Assembly (NCBI GenBank): GCA_029228645.1
Contig: JAPTHR010000002.1
Location: 186,001 to 250,000 of the forward strand
Direction: 5' to 3'
Length of the DNA: 64,000 bases
Origin: Gammaproteobacteria bacterium Milos-ODIII6
Lineage (GTDB): Bacteria > Pseudomonadota > Gammaproteobacteria > Chromatiales > Chromatiaceae
Position 1 is the stretch's first letter. Each line of letters starts with the position of its first letter. The notes under the pieces were generated by a model, which was not told where the DNA came from, searched no databases, and was given only the letters and a program-made list of their open reading frames with translations. Below are positions 26,310 to 36,009 of this stretch, one piece after another. A program made the translations under genes and the position numbers.

Positions 26310-29045
26310 TTGAGCGATCCGGGCATCATCCACGCACTCGGTATCCGCATGCGGGTGCTCATCCTGGCGGTATTCCCGATCGTCACGGTCGTGCTCCTGC
26401 TCGGTTACACCCTGGGCAGCAACCGCCTGCAGGATGCCCAGCAGAACTTCACCGAGCGTGGTCAACTGATCGCCCAAAACCTCGCCATGTCGGCCGAGTT
26501 GCCCTTGTTCACACGCAACATCCCGCTGCTGCAGGACACCCTGCAACGCACGGCGCAGCAATTCGAGGTCCGCTGGGCCGGTCTATGGGATGCCCGTCAA
26601 CGGGTGGTGATCGGCGGTCAGGCTGCAGCGGTTCCGGTTGATAGCGAGCGCCTGATCAACGCCATAGAGGCAGGCCTCCTAACACCGCCGGGTGTCTTTC
26701 ATGCCCCGATCCCGGTCCCGGGCATCCCCTTGTCCGATTTCGAGGAACCGCGCATGTCCGGTTCGTCCGACAGCAGTGAGGTTCTCGGCTACGCGATCGT
26801 CGCACTGTCTCCGCAGAGAAACGAGGAGAGTCGTCGCGGGATCATCGCGAATACCGCGCTGATCACCCTGTCAGGCCTGCTCGGCACCCTGCTGCTCGCA
26901 CTACTGATAGGCAATAGCATCACTGACCCGCTGCTGCGGCTGCTGCAGGCGGTCAGGGAACTGCGCAGCGGCAACCTGAATGCACGTGCACGCGTCAAGG
27001 CCGGCGGGGAGATCCGCGATCTCGAACAGGGGATCAACGCGATGGCACGCTCCCTGCAAAACGCGCAGCGCGGCCTGGAGGCCAGGGTCGACGCCGCGGT
27101 GTGCTCACTCCGGGACACGGTGGCCGAGCTGGAGCAACGCAATGTTGAATTGGAGGAGGCCCGCCAGGCGGCGCACGATGCCGGCATCGAACGGACCCAG
27201 TTCCTCGCTCGCATGAGTCACGAGATCCGCACACCGTTGAACGCCATCGTCGGGTTCGCCAAGCTGCTGGAAAACGAAGACCACCCCGAAAGCAGGCAGG
27301 AGCGTCTTGGCACCATCCGGCTGGCTGCCGACCAGTTGCTGCATGTGATCAACGACATCCTGCAGTTCATACGCCTGGAAAGCGGCGCCACCCGACTGGA
27401 GTCGCTGCAATTCAACATTCGAGACCTGCTGGAAGACGTGGTCGCCATGCTCGCACCCATGGCAGCGGACAAGCAGCTCGACCTGGTGCTGTTGCCGCAT
27501 AGCGATCTTCCGGAACGAATGCGCGGAGATCCGAGCCGCCTGTCGCAGGTCGTGGTCAACCTGGTGAACAACGCGATCAAATTCACTTCCCAGGGACAGA
27601 TCGTGATCGAGGCATCACGCCACCTGAGTGACGACGGACAGGAATGGATACGCATAGCAGTCAGGGATAGCGGCATCGGGATCGAAGCGGCGCGCCAGGA
27701 GAATATCTTTGCCGCCTTTTCGCAGGGTGACAGCTCCATCAACCGACGCTTTGGCGGTACCGGTCTCGGCCTCGCTATCGCCAACCAGCTCGTTGCGCTG
27801 ATGCAGGGAACGATCGAGCTAAGCAGCACCCCTGGTAAGGGCTCCACCTTCTGCGTTGACCTGCCTTGTCAGGACGGAGACTCGCCAGAGCCGGCACAAC
27901 AGCCGGGGTCGATGTCCGGTCGGCGGGTGCTGGTGTACGACGCGAACACCCTGATGCGACGCAGCCTGCGCAATATGCTCACCCAATCGGGCTTGCAGGT
28001 TTATCACGCCGGAGAGTGGCAAAAGGCCCTTGGAATAATCGACGCACAGGGGTCTTCCACACCATTCGACATCGTCCTGCTGGGATTGTCATTCGCCGAA
28101 CAGGAGGCGCCGATTCTCGATCAGTACCTGGTCGAACTGGAGCACCACTATCACGGCGACCTGCTGTTGCTGACCCCGACCGAGCCATCCGGTCCACCGC
28201 CAAACCAGGCTGGCGGTGGCAAACTTCTGCGTGCGACCAAACCCATCCGTCGGCGCGCCCTGCGCCGCCTTGTGGAATCCGCCGTGGGCCTGCAAGGCAG
28301 CGACCGGGAAACGTCCAAGCGGAACCAACACATACCGCGCCTGCCTGGGCTGCGGGTATTGATCGCCGAGGACAACCGAATCAACCGCGAATTGTTGCGC
28401 CATGTACTCGTCGCGGAGGGCGCCAGCGTGGTCGAAGCGGAATACGGCGGAGATGCCGTTCAACTGGCGGGCCCGGAACGCTTTGACGTCATTCTCATGG
28501 ACCTGCACATGCCGGAGGTGGACGGCTTCGAGGCGACCCGCGAAATACGCGCGAACCTCGCTGGCAAGACCCCGCCGATATTCGCCCTGACGGCAGACGT
28601 GTTCGGGCGCAGCGACCGTATGGAGGGTCCCGGGATCTTCGACGACTGGCTGCTCAAACCCATCGATCCCGAGTCCCTGGTGCAGCGCCTCGCGTGCCTG
28701 CTGTCCGGGAAAGACCCTGTCGCGTCCGGCGACGGTGTGTCTCCCGCCGGGGCCACCCCCCTGCCAGCGGAGCTGCGGGCAGGATACTGCGAGTCCATTC
28801 GGGAACATATACGAGGCCTGCAGGCAGCCAGCACGCATGCCGGCAGCGGGGATCCGGAGCGGATACTGCATGACCTGCGAGGCATTGCCGGCATCTACCA
28901 TGAACCCGAATTGATCCAACAGCTGCAATGCATGCCGCCCGGGTTGATCCGGGAGGACCCCGGCCAATGGGCCGAACAAATGGCCCGGCTCGAGGCTATC
29001 GCCGAACGTGCGTGTGGTAGCGAGCGCCAGCCGCATGGCAAGTGA
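26310..29045 (+). CDS. BarA/GacS-like hybrid sensor histidine kinase with a degenerate first receiver
   Basis: This encodes 911 residues. TM1 is near 14-34, a periplasmic sensor of about 145 residues follows, then TM2 near 180-200, HAMP and a coiled coil. HisKA carries SHEIRTPLNAIVGFAKLL with His304. The ATPase domain has the N box VVNLVNNAIKF, G1 RDSGIGI and G2 GGTGLGLAI. Receiver 1 (about 535-660) has Gly where the phospho-acceptor should be (DIVLLGLS). Receiver 2 is canonical with Asp731 (VILMDLHMPEVDGFEA). The C-terminus looks like an Hpt domain (ILHDLRGIAGIYHEPEL, His854). The order is that of BarA/GacS, with an extra inactive receiver. It follows a LuxR response regulator. Confidence 0.9.
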   Translation: MSDPGIIHALGIRMRVLILAVFPIVTVVLLLGYTLGSNRLQDAQQNFTERGQLIAQNLAMSAELPLFTRNIPLLQDTLQRTAQQFEVRWAGLWDARQRVVIGGQAAAVPVDSERLINAIEAGLLTPPGVFHAPIPVPGIPLSDFEEPRMSGSSDSSEVLGYAIVALSPQRNEESRRGIIANTALITLSGLLGTLLLALLIGNSITDPLLRLLQAVRELRSGNLNARARVKAGGEIRDLEQGINAMARSLQNAQRGLEARVDAAVCSLRDTVAELEQRNVELEEARQAAHDAGIERTQFLARMSHEIRTPLNAIVGFAKLLENEDHPESRQERLGTIRLAADQLLHVINDILQFIRLESGATRLESLQFNIRDLLEDVVAMLAPMAADKQLDLVLLPHSDLPERMRGDPSRLSQVVVNLVNNAIKFTSQGQIVIEASRHLSDDGQEWIRIAVRDSGIGIEAARQENIFAAFSQGDSSINRRFGGTGLGLAIANQLVALMQGTIELSSTPGKGSTFCVDLPCQDGDSPEPAQQPGSMSGRRVLVYDANTLMRRSLRNMLTQSGLQVYHAGEWQKALGIIDAQGSSTPFDIVLLGLSFAEQEAPILDQYLVELEHHYHGDLLLLTPTEPSGPPPNQAGGGKLLRATKPIRRRALRRLVESAVGLQGSDRETSKRNQHIPRLPGLRVLIAEDNRINRELLRHVLVAEGASVVEAEYGGDAVQLAGPERFDVILMDLHMPEVDGFEATREIRANLAGKTPPIFALTADVFGRSDRMEGPGIFDDWLLKPIDPESLVQRLACLLSGKDPVASGDGVSPAGATPLPAELRAGYCESIREHIRGLQAASTHAGSGDPERILHDLRGIAGIYHEPELIQQLQCMPPGLIREDPGQWAEQMARLEAIAERACGSERQPHGK

Positions 29046-29292
29046 GCGATAGCGCACCGGGCTCAGCACCCCTTTTCACCCGGGAGCCTGTGAAAGAGTC
29101 ATCGGCCTCCATCTGGGACGCCAAAATCCGTCATTTCATCGTCGCAAGTCTTCGCAACACCCCGGGGTGGACTTCTCTCGCGCCAGCACGATTCACCTCG
29201 TAGCCGGCTATTACCTGCCACTTACGCCTCGAGGCGCCGAACTCTGAGCGTCAATCTTTTCGCCCCAGCCTTGCTAAAAGGCTCCCTGCCCC

Positions 29293-31995
29293 TCACGCAC
29301 GGGCCATGCGCCTGCCCATCCTGGCGATCACCCACTTCTCGATTTCCACGAGCACGAACAGCAACAGGCCGAACGCCAGGATGCGCCCCCATGCCTCCCC
29401 ATCCAGGCCGGTGGTGGCAAACACCTGCTGCATGAACGGCAGGTAGGTGAACAGCATCTGGAAGGACAGCACCAGGGCGATCGCCAACAGCACATAGCGA
29501 TTGCCCAGGATCCCATGACGGTTCAACACCGGCGCATGCAACAGGCGCACGTTCAGCAGGTAGAAAACCTCCGCCATCACCAGGGCATTGACCGCGACGG
29601 TTCGGGCCAACTCGATGGACGCCCCCTGTGAACGCTCGTACAGGAACAGGCCGAAGGTTCCGGCCACCATGAGCAGCGACACGAACACGATCCGCCAGAC
29701 CATGAAGCGATCCAGGAGGGGATCGCGGGTATTGCGCGGCGGCCGCTGCATGATGTTTTTCTCGGCCGGCTCGAAGGCCAGCGCCAACGCCAGCGTGACC
29801 GCGGTGATCATGTTCACCCACAGGATCTGCGCGGCGGTCACTGGCAGCATGCGCCCCAAAGCGATCGCGGCGAGGATGGTTAGCGCCTCCCCGCCGTTGG
29901 TCGGCAGGATGAACAGGATCGACTTGCGGATGTTGTCGTAGACAGTGCGGCCTTCGCGCACGGCCTCTTCGATCGAGGCGAAGTTGTCGTCCGCCAGGAC
30001 CATCTCGGCCGCCTGCTTGGCCGCTTCGGTGCCCTTCATTCCCATCGCGATACCGACATCGGCACGCTTCAGGGCCGGCGCGTCGTTGACCCCGTCGCCG
30101 GTCATGGCCACGACCTCGCCATGCCCCTGCAGGGCCTGCACCAGGCGCAGTTTGTGCTCCGGCGTGGCACGCGCGAAAACGTCCACGCGCTGCACCGCCT
30201 CGGCCAGCTCGGCATCATCCATCGCGGACAGGTCCGCGCCGCTGAGCGCCTCTTTACCATCGCCGATCCCGATCTGGCGACCGATTGCGAGCGCGGTGCC
30301 GACGTGGTCGCCGGTGATCATCTTGACCCGGATACCCGCACTGGCGCACTCGGCGACCGCCTCGATCGCCTCCCGGCGCGGTGGATCGGTAATGCCGACG
30401 ACCCCGAGGACGCACAGCTCCTCGATATCCTCGAAAGAGAGCTCGGTGTGGGTCGCTGCGAAGGAGCGGACCGCGATCACCAGGGTGCGCTGCCCCTGCG
30501 CCGCGATCGCCTCGACATGCGCGTCCCAACGCGCACGGTCGAAGGGCTCGTCCCCATCGGCGCCGCGTTGCGCGACACAGTGCGGCAGGAGCGCCTCCGC
30601 GGCGCCCTTGACGTAAAGAAAATGATGGCCTGCATGGTCGTGGTGCAGGCTTGCCATGAAACGATGCTCCGACTCGAACGGAATCACGTCCAGGCGGGGG
30701 AAAGCTTCCCCCAGCGCATGCGCCTCCAGCCCGGCCTTGGCGCCCAACACCAGCAGCGCCCCCTCCATCGGGTCCCCCTCGACCCGCCAGCCGTCCTCCG
30801 TATCGCGCAGCGCAGCCTCGTTGCACAACATCGCGGCGCGGCACAGCTCGCCCAGCCCGTCGTCGGGCTCGACCTCGGCCTGGTCGGTGGAATCAACAAA
30901 ACCGCCATGCGGGTCATAACCGACACCACTGACCTGCACCTCGCGTCCTCCGGCGACCACACTCTGGACCGTCATCTCGTTGCGCGTCAGGGTTCCGGTC
31001 TTGTCGGTGCAGATGGTACTCACCGAACCGAGCGTCTCGACCGCAGGCAGACGGCGGATGATGGCGTGCTTGCCGGCCATGCGCTGCACACCGATCGCCA
31101 GCGCGATGGTGATGATCGCCGGCAGGCCCTCGGGTATCGCGGCCACCGCCAGCCCGACCGCCGCGAGGAACATTTCCTCCAGCGAGTAATCGCGCACCGT
31201 GATGCCGAAAAACGCGGTCAACGCGGCGACGCCCAGGATCACGACACTCAGAACCACCGCAAAATGGTGCATCTGGCGCGTCAGCGGCGTGCTCAGGGTC
31301 TGCACCTCCTCGAGCAGGCTGCCGATACGACCGATCTCGGTGGATTCAGCGGTCTCGACCACCAGCCCCTGGCCCTGGCCGGAGGTGACCATGGTGCCCG
31401 AGTAGAGCATGCTGCGACGATCGCCCAATTGCGCCTCGGCCGGGACTGCACCGGCCTGCTTTGAAACCGGCAGGGACTCCCCGGTCAGCATGGATTCATC
31501 CACACGCAACTCGTGCTCCTGCAACAGGCGCACGTCTGCGGGCACCCGGTCACCCGACTGCACGAAAACCAGATCACCCGGCACCAGCTCCCTGGCCTGG
31601 ATGGTCATGCGCTGGCCGTCGCGCATCACCATGGCGTTCGGCGACAGCAGCTTGCGCACCGCATCCAGGGCCCGCTCCGCCTTTCCCTCCTGGATAAAGC
31701 CGATGACGGCGTTGATCAGGACCACCGAGACGATGACGGCGGCATCGATCAGATGCCCCAGCAGCAGCGTGACCAGGCCGGCGACAAGCAACACGTAGAT
31801 GAGGACGTTGCGGAACTGGGAGAAAAAACGCGCCCAGGGGCCGCGCACCTTGGGTGGTCGTAACTCGTTGGGGCCAAGCCGCTGGATGCGATCGGCCGCG
31901 TCGGCACCCGACAGGCCCTGTGGGCTGCTCTGCACGCTTGCGAGGCATGCCTCGCTGTCGAGCGCGTGCCAGTCGTGATTCTGAGTGGTGGACAT
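29293..31995 (-). CDS. P2-type cation-transporting ATPase
   Basis: The 900-residue protein shows an actuator TGES at 171-174, TM4 PEGLP near 288, phosphorylation motif CTDKTGTLTRNE (Asp331), a nucleotide-binding domain, MITGDHVGTALAIG and the hinge MTGDGVNDAPALKRADVGIAMG. The six-helix C-terminal region contains NMITAVTLALALAFEPAE. PEGL in TM4 places it among Ca2+-type or related P2 pumps; the ion is not determined. I set the start at 31995, where GGAGG lies 4 bp upstream. The frame stays open to 33519 but that stretch is antisense to cca. About 250 bp without a gene (29046-29292) separates it from the convergent kinase. Confidence 0.93.
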   Translation of the reverse strand: MSTTQNHDWHALDSEACLASVQSSPQGLSGADAADRIQRLGPNELRPPKVRGPWARFFSQFRNVLIYVLLVAGLVTLLLGHLIDAAVIVSVVLINAVIGFIQEGKAERALDAVRKLLSPNAMVMRDGQRMTIQARELVPGDLVFVQSGDRVPADVRLLQEHELRVDESMLTGESLPVSKQAGAVPAEAQLGDRRSMLYSGTMVTSGQGQGLVVETAESTEIGRIGSLLEEVQTLSTPLTRQMHHFAVVLSVVILGVAALTAFFGITVRDYSLEEMFLAAVGLAVAAIPEGLPAIITIALAIGVQRMAGKHAIIRRLPAVETLGSVSTICTDKTGTLTRNEMTVQSVVAGGREVQVSGVGYDPHGGFVDSTDQAEVEPDDGLGELCRAAMLCNEAALRDTEDGWRVEGDPMEGALLVLGAKAGLEAHALGEAFPRLDVIPFESEHRFMASLHHDHAGHHFLYVKGAAEALLPHCVAQRGADGDEPFDRARWDAHVEAIAAQGQRTLVIAVRSFAATHTELSFEDIEELCVLGVVGITDPPRREAIEAVAECASAGIRVKMITGDHVGTALAIGRQIGIGDGKEALSGADLSAMDDAELAEAVQRVDVFARATPEHKLRLVQALQGHGEVVAMTGDGVNDAPALKRADVGIAMGMKGTEAAKQAAEMVLADDNFASIEEAVREGRTVYDNIRKSILFILPTNGGEALTILAAIALGRMLPVTAAQILWVNMITAVTLALALAFEPAEKNIMQRPPRNTRDPLLDRFMVWRIVFVSLLMVAGTFGLFLYERSQGASIELARTVAVNALVMAEVFYLLNVRLLHAPVLNRHGILGNRYVLLAIALVLSFQMLFTYLPFMQQVFATTGLDGEAWGRILAFGLLLFVLVEIEKWVIARMGRRMARA

Positions 31996-32436
31996 ATCGC
32001 CTCCGCTGGATGGTTCGGACAATTCGAGACGCCGGTCACGGCTCCCCGGCAATCCCTCGCCGCAAGGTGCGCGACGCAAGACCTGGCGACGCCGAAAGCG
32101 GCGCGCTTGCAGGCGCCAAGGTACAGGTCGTCTACCTGCCAAGGCAACGTCAGCGCTGTGCCGCCCTCTGCTGCAGGCAACGCCGGGTGGATGCGTGCCG
32201 ATGGCATCGGGCATCCGCTCCGGTCGAACTCGAGCGTTGCAAGCCGCCAGCACACAGGCGGGCGGCTGTTCCCGGGCAAATCCACCCGATTGTAGATATA
32301 TCGACCACCTCACCGTCGAACAGGTCACTACTCGACAATCCCGGGCGGGCTGTAGACTGCGAAGTGTCGGTGTCGACTGGCAGGTTCGGCTGCACCTGGA
32401 AAGACGGCCAATAGCGTGACTCTGTCTGGAGATTCG
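31996..32436. other. Divergent intergenic region between P-type ATPase and cca
   Basis: These 441 bp hold no supported gene. The ATPase ribosome binding site (GGAGGCGAT) is at its left edge and the cca site (GGAGATTCG) at its right. An AT-richer patch (TTGTAGATATATCG) near 32290-32303 is the likeliest promoter area. I looked for a manganese (yybP-ykoY) riboswitch before the ATPase and saw none. Confidence 0.5.
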
Positions 32437-33684
32437 ATGAAGACCTTTCTGGTGGGCGGCGCGGTACGCGACAAGCTGCTGGGCATCCAGGCCCGGGAGC
32501 GCGACTGGCTGGTCACCGATACCGACCCGCAGGAACTCGTGCGTCTCGGCTACCGCCAGGTGGGGCGGCGCTTCCCGGTATTCCTGCATCCGGAGACGCA
32601 TGAGGAATATGCCCTGCCGCGGGCGGCGCATGCCGACAGCGACGCCACGCCGATCACCCTGGAACAGGACCTGGCTCGCCGCGACCTGACCATCAATGCG
32701 ATGGCAATGGACGCCGATGGCCGCCTGATCGATCCCCTCGGTGGCGAACGAGACCTGCGGGAGCGGCTGTTGCAGCATACCCCGGCCTTCCGCGACGACC
32801 CGGTGCGGGTACTGCGCCTGGCGCGCTTCGCGGCGCGCTATCACGGTCTCGGCTTCCGCCTTGCACCCGAAACCCTGGCGCTGGCGCGACGTATGGTGCG
32901 CGAAGGCGACCTCGCTGCGATGGTGGCCGAGCGGGTATTCGCCGAGATATCCAAGGCGTTCGCCGAGGACGATCCGGTCGTGTTCATCCAGGTACTGCGC
33001 CGGACCCGGGCACTGGCCGTGATCCTGCCCGAGGTGGACCGCCTGTTCGGGATTCCTCAGCCCGCGAAATACCACCCCGAGATCGACACCGGCAAGCACA
33101 CCCTGATGGTGCTGCAACAGGCCTGCCGTCTGAGCCCCCTGCCAGCGGTTCGCTTCGCCGCGCTGCTGCACGACGTGGGCAAAGGGGTCACGCCGGCGGC
33201 GGACTGGCCGCGCCACATCGGGCACGAGAATCGCGGAGCGCCGCTGGTCGAAGTCATTGCCAGGCGTCTCTGTCTGCCGAACGCGTGGCGCGACCTGGCG
33301 GTGCTTGCCTGCCGTTACCACCTGCACTGCCACCGGGCCCTCGAACTCAGGCCCGCAACGATTCTCAAGACCCTCCAGGCGCTGGATGCCTTCCGCCAGC
33401 CACAACGCTTCGAGCAGTTCCTGGTGGTGTGCGAGGCGGATATGCGCGGCCGCAAGGGGCTGCAACAACAGGCCTACGCACAACGCGCCTTCATGGCTGG
33501 GGCGCTCCAGGCGGCGCAATCGGTCGACCTGAAGGGGCTATCCGACGCCGCACCGGGAAACGCCGGAATCGCCGCACGAATCGCGCGCCTGCGCAGCGCG
33601 GCCATCGCCCGTTACCGACAGGAATCCGGAGTGAAACCGGCGCCCTCAGAGACGCTCGCGGGAGAGGGTGCCGCAGGTGCCTGA
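32437..33684 (+). CDS. cca: CCA tRNA nucleotidyltransferase with HD domain
   Basis: The 415-residue class II enzyme opens FLVGGAVRDKLLG, then RERDWLVTD, with nucleotide specificity region RRDLTINAMAMD, DPLGGERDLRERLLQHT and DPVRVLRLARFAARY. A C-terminal HD phosphohydrolase domain carries LLHDVGKGVTP, as in E. coli Cca. It adds and repairs the 3' CCA of tRNAs; the HD domain has phosphodiesterase/phosphatase activity in E. coli. GGAG lies 5 bp before the ATG at 32437, favouring it over an upstream start at 32416. Confidence 0.97.
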   Translation: MKTFLVGGAVRDKLLGIQARERDWLVTDTDPQELVRLGYRQVGRRFPVFLHPETHEEYALPRAAHADSDATPITLEQDLARRDLTINAMAMDADGRLIDPLGGERDLRERLLQHTPAFRDDPVRVLRLARFAARYHGLGFRLAPETLALARRMVREGDLAAMVAERVFAEISKAFAEDDPVVFIQVLRRTRALAVILPEVDRLFGIPQPAKYHPEIDTGKHTLMVLQQACRLSPLPAVRFAALLHDVGKGVTPAADWPRHIGHENRGAPLVEVIARRLCLPNAWRDLAVLACRYHLHCHRALELRPATILKTLQALDAFRQPQRFEQFLVVCEADMRGRKGLQQQAYAQRAFMAGALQAAQSVDLKGLSDAAPGNAGIAARIARLRSAAIARYRQESGVKPAPSETLAGEGAAGA

Positions 33685-34219
33685 GCGCGGTCGTCTGCTA
33701 TTCGGCTGGCCATCATTCGCATGGCCGGGAAGTCGTCGACGGGCAGCATCTCCGGCCAGCCTGAGCGCGATCTTCATCGCCCCCTCCGCCGGGATGCCGA
33801 TGGTCGCGCTGGAGACGGTCGAGGCATTGAGCGGCCTGGGCCTGGAAGGTGACCGCTACGCCCTCCAGTGTGGCTACTGGAAAGTCACCGAGGCCTGCCA
33901 GGTGACCCTGATCAGCGAACACGACCTGCAGCGAGCCTCGCGACGCGCCGACCGGCCGGGAGTGGCAGAGGGCTTACAGTCGGGCAGCCACCGGCGCAAC
34001 CTGGTGGTGCGGGGTTTGCGCACAGCGGCGCTGCAGGATCGGGATTTTCGCATCGGAGACGCGCTGTTCCGCTACCGGCGAACACGCCCGCCGTGTGGCT
34101 ACCTCGACCAGGTTGCGTGCGCCGGACTGGCAAAGGCGCTGGGGCGAAACAGCGGCATCTGCGTCGAGGTGATCGAGGGGGGACAGATCCGGGTCGGCGA
34201 CCCACTGCACATCGAGTGA
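33668..34219 (+). CDS. MOSC domain protein
   Basis: Up to 183 residues are encoded, with the small MOSC pattern: LSAIFIAPSAGMPMVALETVEALSGLGLEGDRYA, then VTLISEHDLQ, HRRNLVVRGL and the conserved Cys block RYRRTRPPCGYLDQV. MOSC domains carry sulfur or bind molybdenum-cofactor-related ligands; the role of such stand-alone proteins is unclear. The upstream limit is a GTG at 33668 that overlaps the cca 3' end. The first 30 or so residues are Arg/Pro-rich and not family-like, so the true start may be further in. Confidence 0.82.
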   Translation: MPQVPERGRLLFGWPSFAWPGSRRRAASPASLSAIFIAPSAGMPMVALETVEALSGLGLEGDRYALQCGYWKVTEACQVTLISEHDLQRASRRADRPGVAEGLQSGSHRRNLVVRGLRTAALQDRDFRIGDALFRYRRTRPPCGYLDQVACAGLAKALGRNSGICVEVIEGGQIRVGDPLHIE

Positions 34220-34255
34220 TGGCAGGGCATACAGCCAGCCGTCCCTATCAAGACA

Positions 34256-34642
34256 TTACGCAGTTGGCGCATCCGCATAGCGCTGCAATATCTCCAGGTC
34301 GACGTTTCGCAGTACCGACTCGTGCGTTGCCTGCAGTACGACCGGTGGCGCCACGCCCGCCTCGAGGGCCTCGAGCCAGCGATCGACACACAGACACCAG
34401 CAGTCGCCGGGCTGCAGGCCGGGAAAGCCGAACGCCGCGACCGGGGTCGTCAGGTCATTGCCGCGCGAGGCGGAGAAAGAAAGAAAATCCGCGGTCACGC
34501 GTGCGCACAACAGGTGGCGACCCTGATCACCCTGCCCGGTGCTGCAAAAACCATCACGCAGAAAACCGGTCTTGGGATCCATGCTGCACACCTGCAGCGG
34601 CTGGCGCAGGACATTGCGCGCGATTTCATCTGTACTGGACAT
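34256..34642 (-). CDS. DUF2237 family protein
   Basis: The 128-residue protein matches DUF2237: LQVCSMDPKTGFLRDGFCSTGQGDQGRHLLCARVTADFL, FSASRGNDLTTP and FPGLQPGDCWCLCVDRWLEALEAG. Conserved Cys residues in CST, LLCA and CWCLC could bind metal or form disulfides, but no function is known. It lies convergent to the MOSC gene and divergent from the exported methyltransferase gene. Confidence 0.85.
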   Translation of the reverse strand: MSSTDEIARNVLRQPLQVCSMDPKTGFLRDGFCSTGQGDQGRHLLCARVTADFLSFSASRGNDLTTPVAAFGFPGLQPGDCWCLCVDRWLEALEAGVAPPVVLQATHESVLRNVDLEILQRYADAPTA

Positions 34643-34741
34643 CGGTGGTGGGTATCCTCTTCCAAATCGCTATCGTAACCCGGTGGCGGATGCCAATCCG
34701 GCACAGGATCTGCCCTTTTGGGCATTAATCGGAGAATCCGC

Positions 34742-35422
34742 ATGCGCATGCTGCCCCGCTGGCTTTCGACGACACTGTTGCTGCTGTTCGCCAGTACCCT
34801 GTGCGCGGAACAGAACGTCAACCCGTCGATCAACCTCGGCTACCAGAACCCGAATGTCGCCCAGTGGAGCGGGGTTTTCGAGCGTGATGGCCGCGAGATA
34901 TGGGACCGGCGCGAGGACATTCTTGCCCATCTGCGACTGCAGCCAGGACAGCGGGTCGCGGATATCGGTGCCGGCACCGGTTTCTTCAGTCTGATGATGG
35001 CGCGCGCGCTGGGCCCGACCGGCCGCGTGTATGCCGTCGATATCGCGCGCAATTTTGTCGACGCCACGGTGCAGCGCGCACGCGAAAACGGCCTGGACAA
35101 CGTGACCGGCGTGGTCAACGACGCACGCAGCGTGCAACTGCCGCCCGCCAGCATCGACCTGGCCTTTCTGAGCGACACCTATCACCACTTCAAGTATCCG
35201 CGCTCGACCCTGCAAAGCATCCACGACGCCCTCGCCCCGGGTGGCGAGATGGTGGTGATCGACTTTCGACGCATCCCCGGACAAAGCCATCCCTGGGTTC
35301 TCGGCCATGTGCGCGCCGGGGAGCAGCAGACCCGCGCCGAGATCGAAGCCGCCGGTTTCGAACTGGTCGAACGCCTCGACTTCATGCGCAGCCAGTACTA
35401 CCTGCGCTTTCGCAAACGCTGA
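34742..35422 (+). CDS. SAM-dependent methyltransferase-fold protein with signal peptide
   Basis: This encodes 226 residues. It starts MRMLPRWLSTTLLLLFASTLCAEQN, a clear signal peptide, with GGAG 7 bp before the ATG. A class I methyltransferase fold follows: motif I VADIGAGTGFFSLMMARALG, motif II VYAVDIARNFVDA, LAFLSDTYHHFKYP, and LAPGGEMVVIDFRRIPG with a C-terminal YYLRFRK strand. It is thus predicted periplasmic, where SAM is not expected. The substrate is unknown. Relatives with the same leader exist in several Proteobacteria. Confidence 0.85.
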   Translation: MRMLPRWLSTTLLLLFASTLCAEQNVNPSINLGYQNPNVAQWSGVFERDGREIWDRREDILAHLRLQPGQRVADIGAGTGFFSLMMARALGPTGRVYAVDIARNFVDATVQRARENGLDNVTGVVNDARSVQLPPASIDLAFLSDTYHHFKYPRSTLQSIHDALAPGGEMVVIDFRRIPGQSHPWVLGHVRAGEQQTRAEIEAAGFELVERLDFMRSQYYLRFRKR

Positions 35423-35527
35423 GGCATTGCCGATGCTGGATTGTCCCCTTTGTTTACAAGGTCCGGAGGAACCTGCGCTTCAGGCTAGAATGCGTGCCTG
35501 TTTACCAACAAGTCCTGGAGTTGTCTC

Positions 35528-36004
35528 ATGATGGGAATCGCTGTTCCGCTACACGTCATTGCCGTGGTCGTCTGGGTCGGAGGCATGTTCTTCGCCCACC
35601 AATGCCTGCGGCCGGTGGCGGCCGCGCAACTGGAGCCACCGGCTCGCCTGACCCTGTGGGCAGGCGTCTTCGGGCGCTTTTTCCCCTGGGTCTGGGTCTC
35701 GATCGTGCTCGTCCTCGGCACCGGGCTGTGGATGATGTTCGCGGTGTTTGGCGGCTTCAAAGGCTCGGCGATGTACATCCACGCCATGTTTGGCCTCGGA
35801 TTGGTGATGATGGCGATCTTCATGCACGTCTTCTTTGCCCCCTACAAGCGTCTGAAAAAGGCGGTTGCCGCGCAGGACTGGCCTGCCGGCGGCAAGCAAC
35901 TCGCGCAGATCCGCATGCTGGTCGGGATCAACACCCTCATCGGCCTGATCACACTCGCTGTCGGGTCCGGCGGACGCTACCTGGCGATGCTGACCGCGGG
36001 TTGA
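35528..36004 (+). CDS. CopD-like four-helix membrane protein
   Basis: The 158-residue protein has four predicted transmembrane helices. The first helix is LHVIAVVVWVGGMFFAHQCL, with the conserved HxxxxxxWVGG pattern of the CopD family; MYIHAMFGLGLVMMAIFMHVFF carries two more His residues. CopD relatives are linked to copper handling or bind haem in some subfamilies. GGAG lies 7 bp before the ATG. The stop is next to the DUF924 start, so the two genes are likely co-transcribed. Confidence 0.8.
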   Translation: MMGIAVPLHVIAVVVWVGGMFFAHQCLRPVAAAQLEPPARLTLWAGVFGRFFPWVWVSIVLVLGTGLWMMFAVFGGFKGSAMYIHAMFGLGLVMMAIFMHVFFAPYKRLKKAVAAQDWPAGGKQLAQIRMLVGINTLIGLITLAVGSGGRYLAMLTAG

Positions 36005-36009
36005 GCCGG

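Noticed and set aside
25316-29045. GacA/GacS identity for the response regulator and kinase
   Set aside because: Domain order fits, but the receiver sequence differs from GacA/UvrY and the kinase has an extra degenerate receiver; adjacency is also unlike typical gacS/gacA, which are usually unlinked.
31996-32150. Manganese (yybP-ykoY) riboswitch before the P-type ATPase
   Set aside because: The conserved purine-rich core motifs of that riboswitch are not present.
31996-33519. In-frame extension of the P-type ATPase to a 1408-residue protein
   Set aside because: The added 508 residues are antisense to cca and have no family features; a strong ribosome binding site supports the start at 31995.
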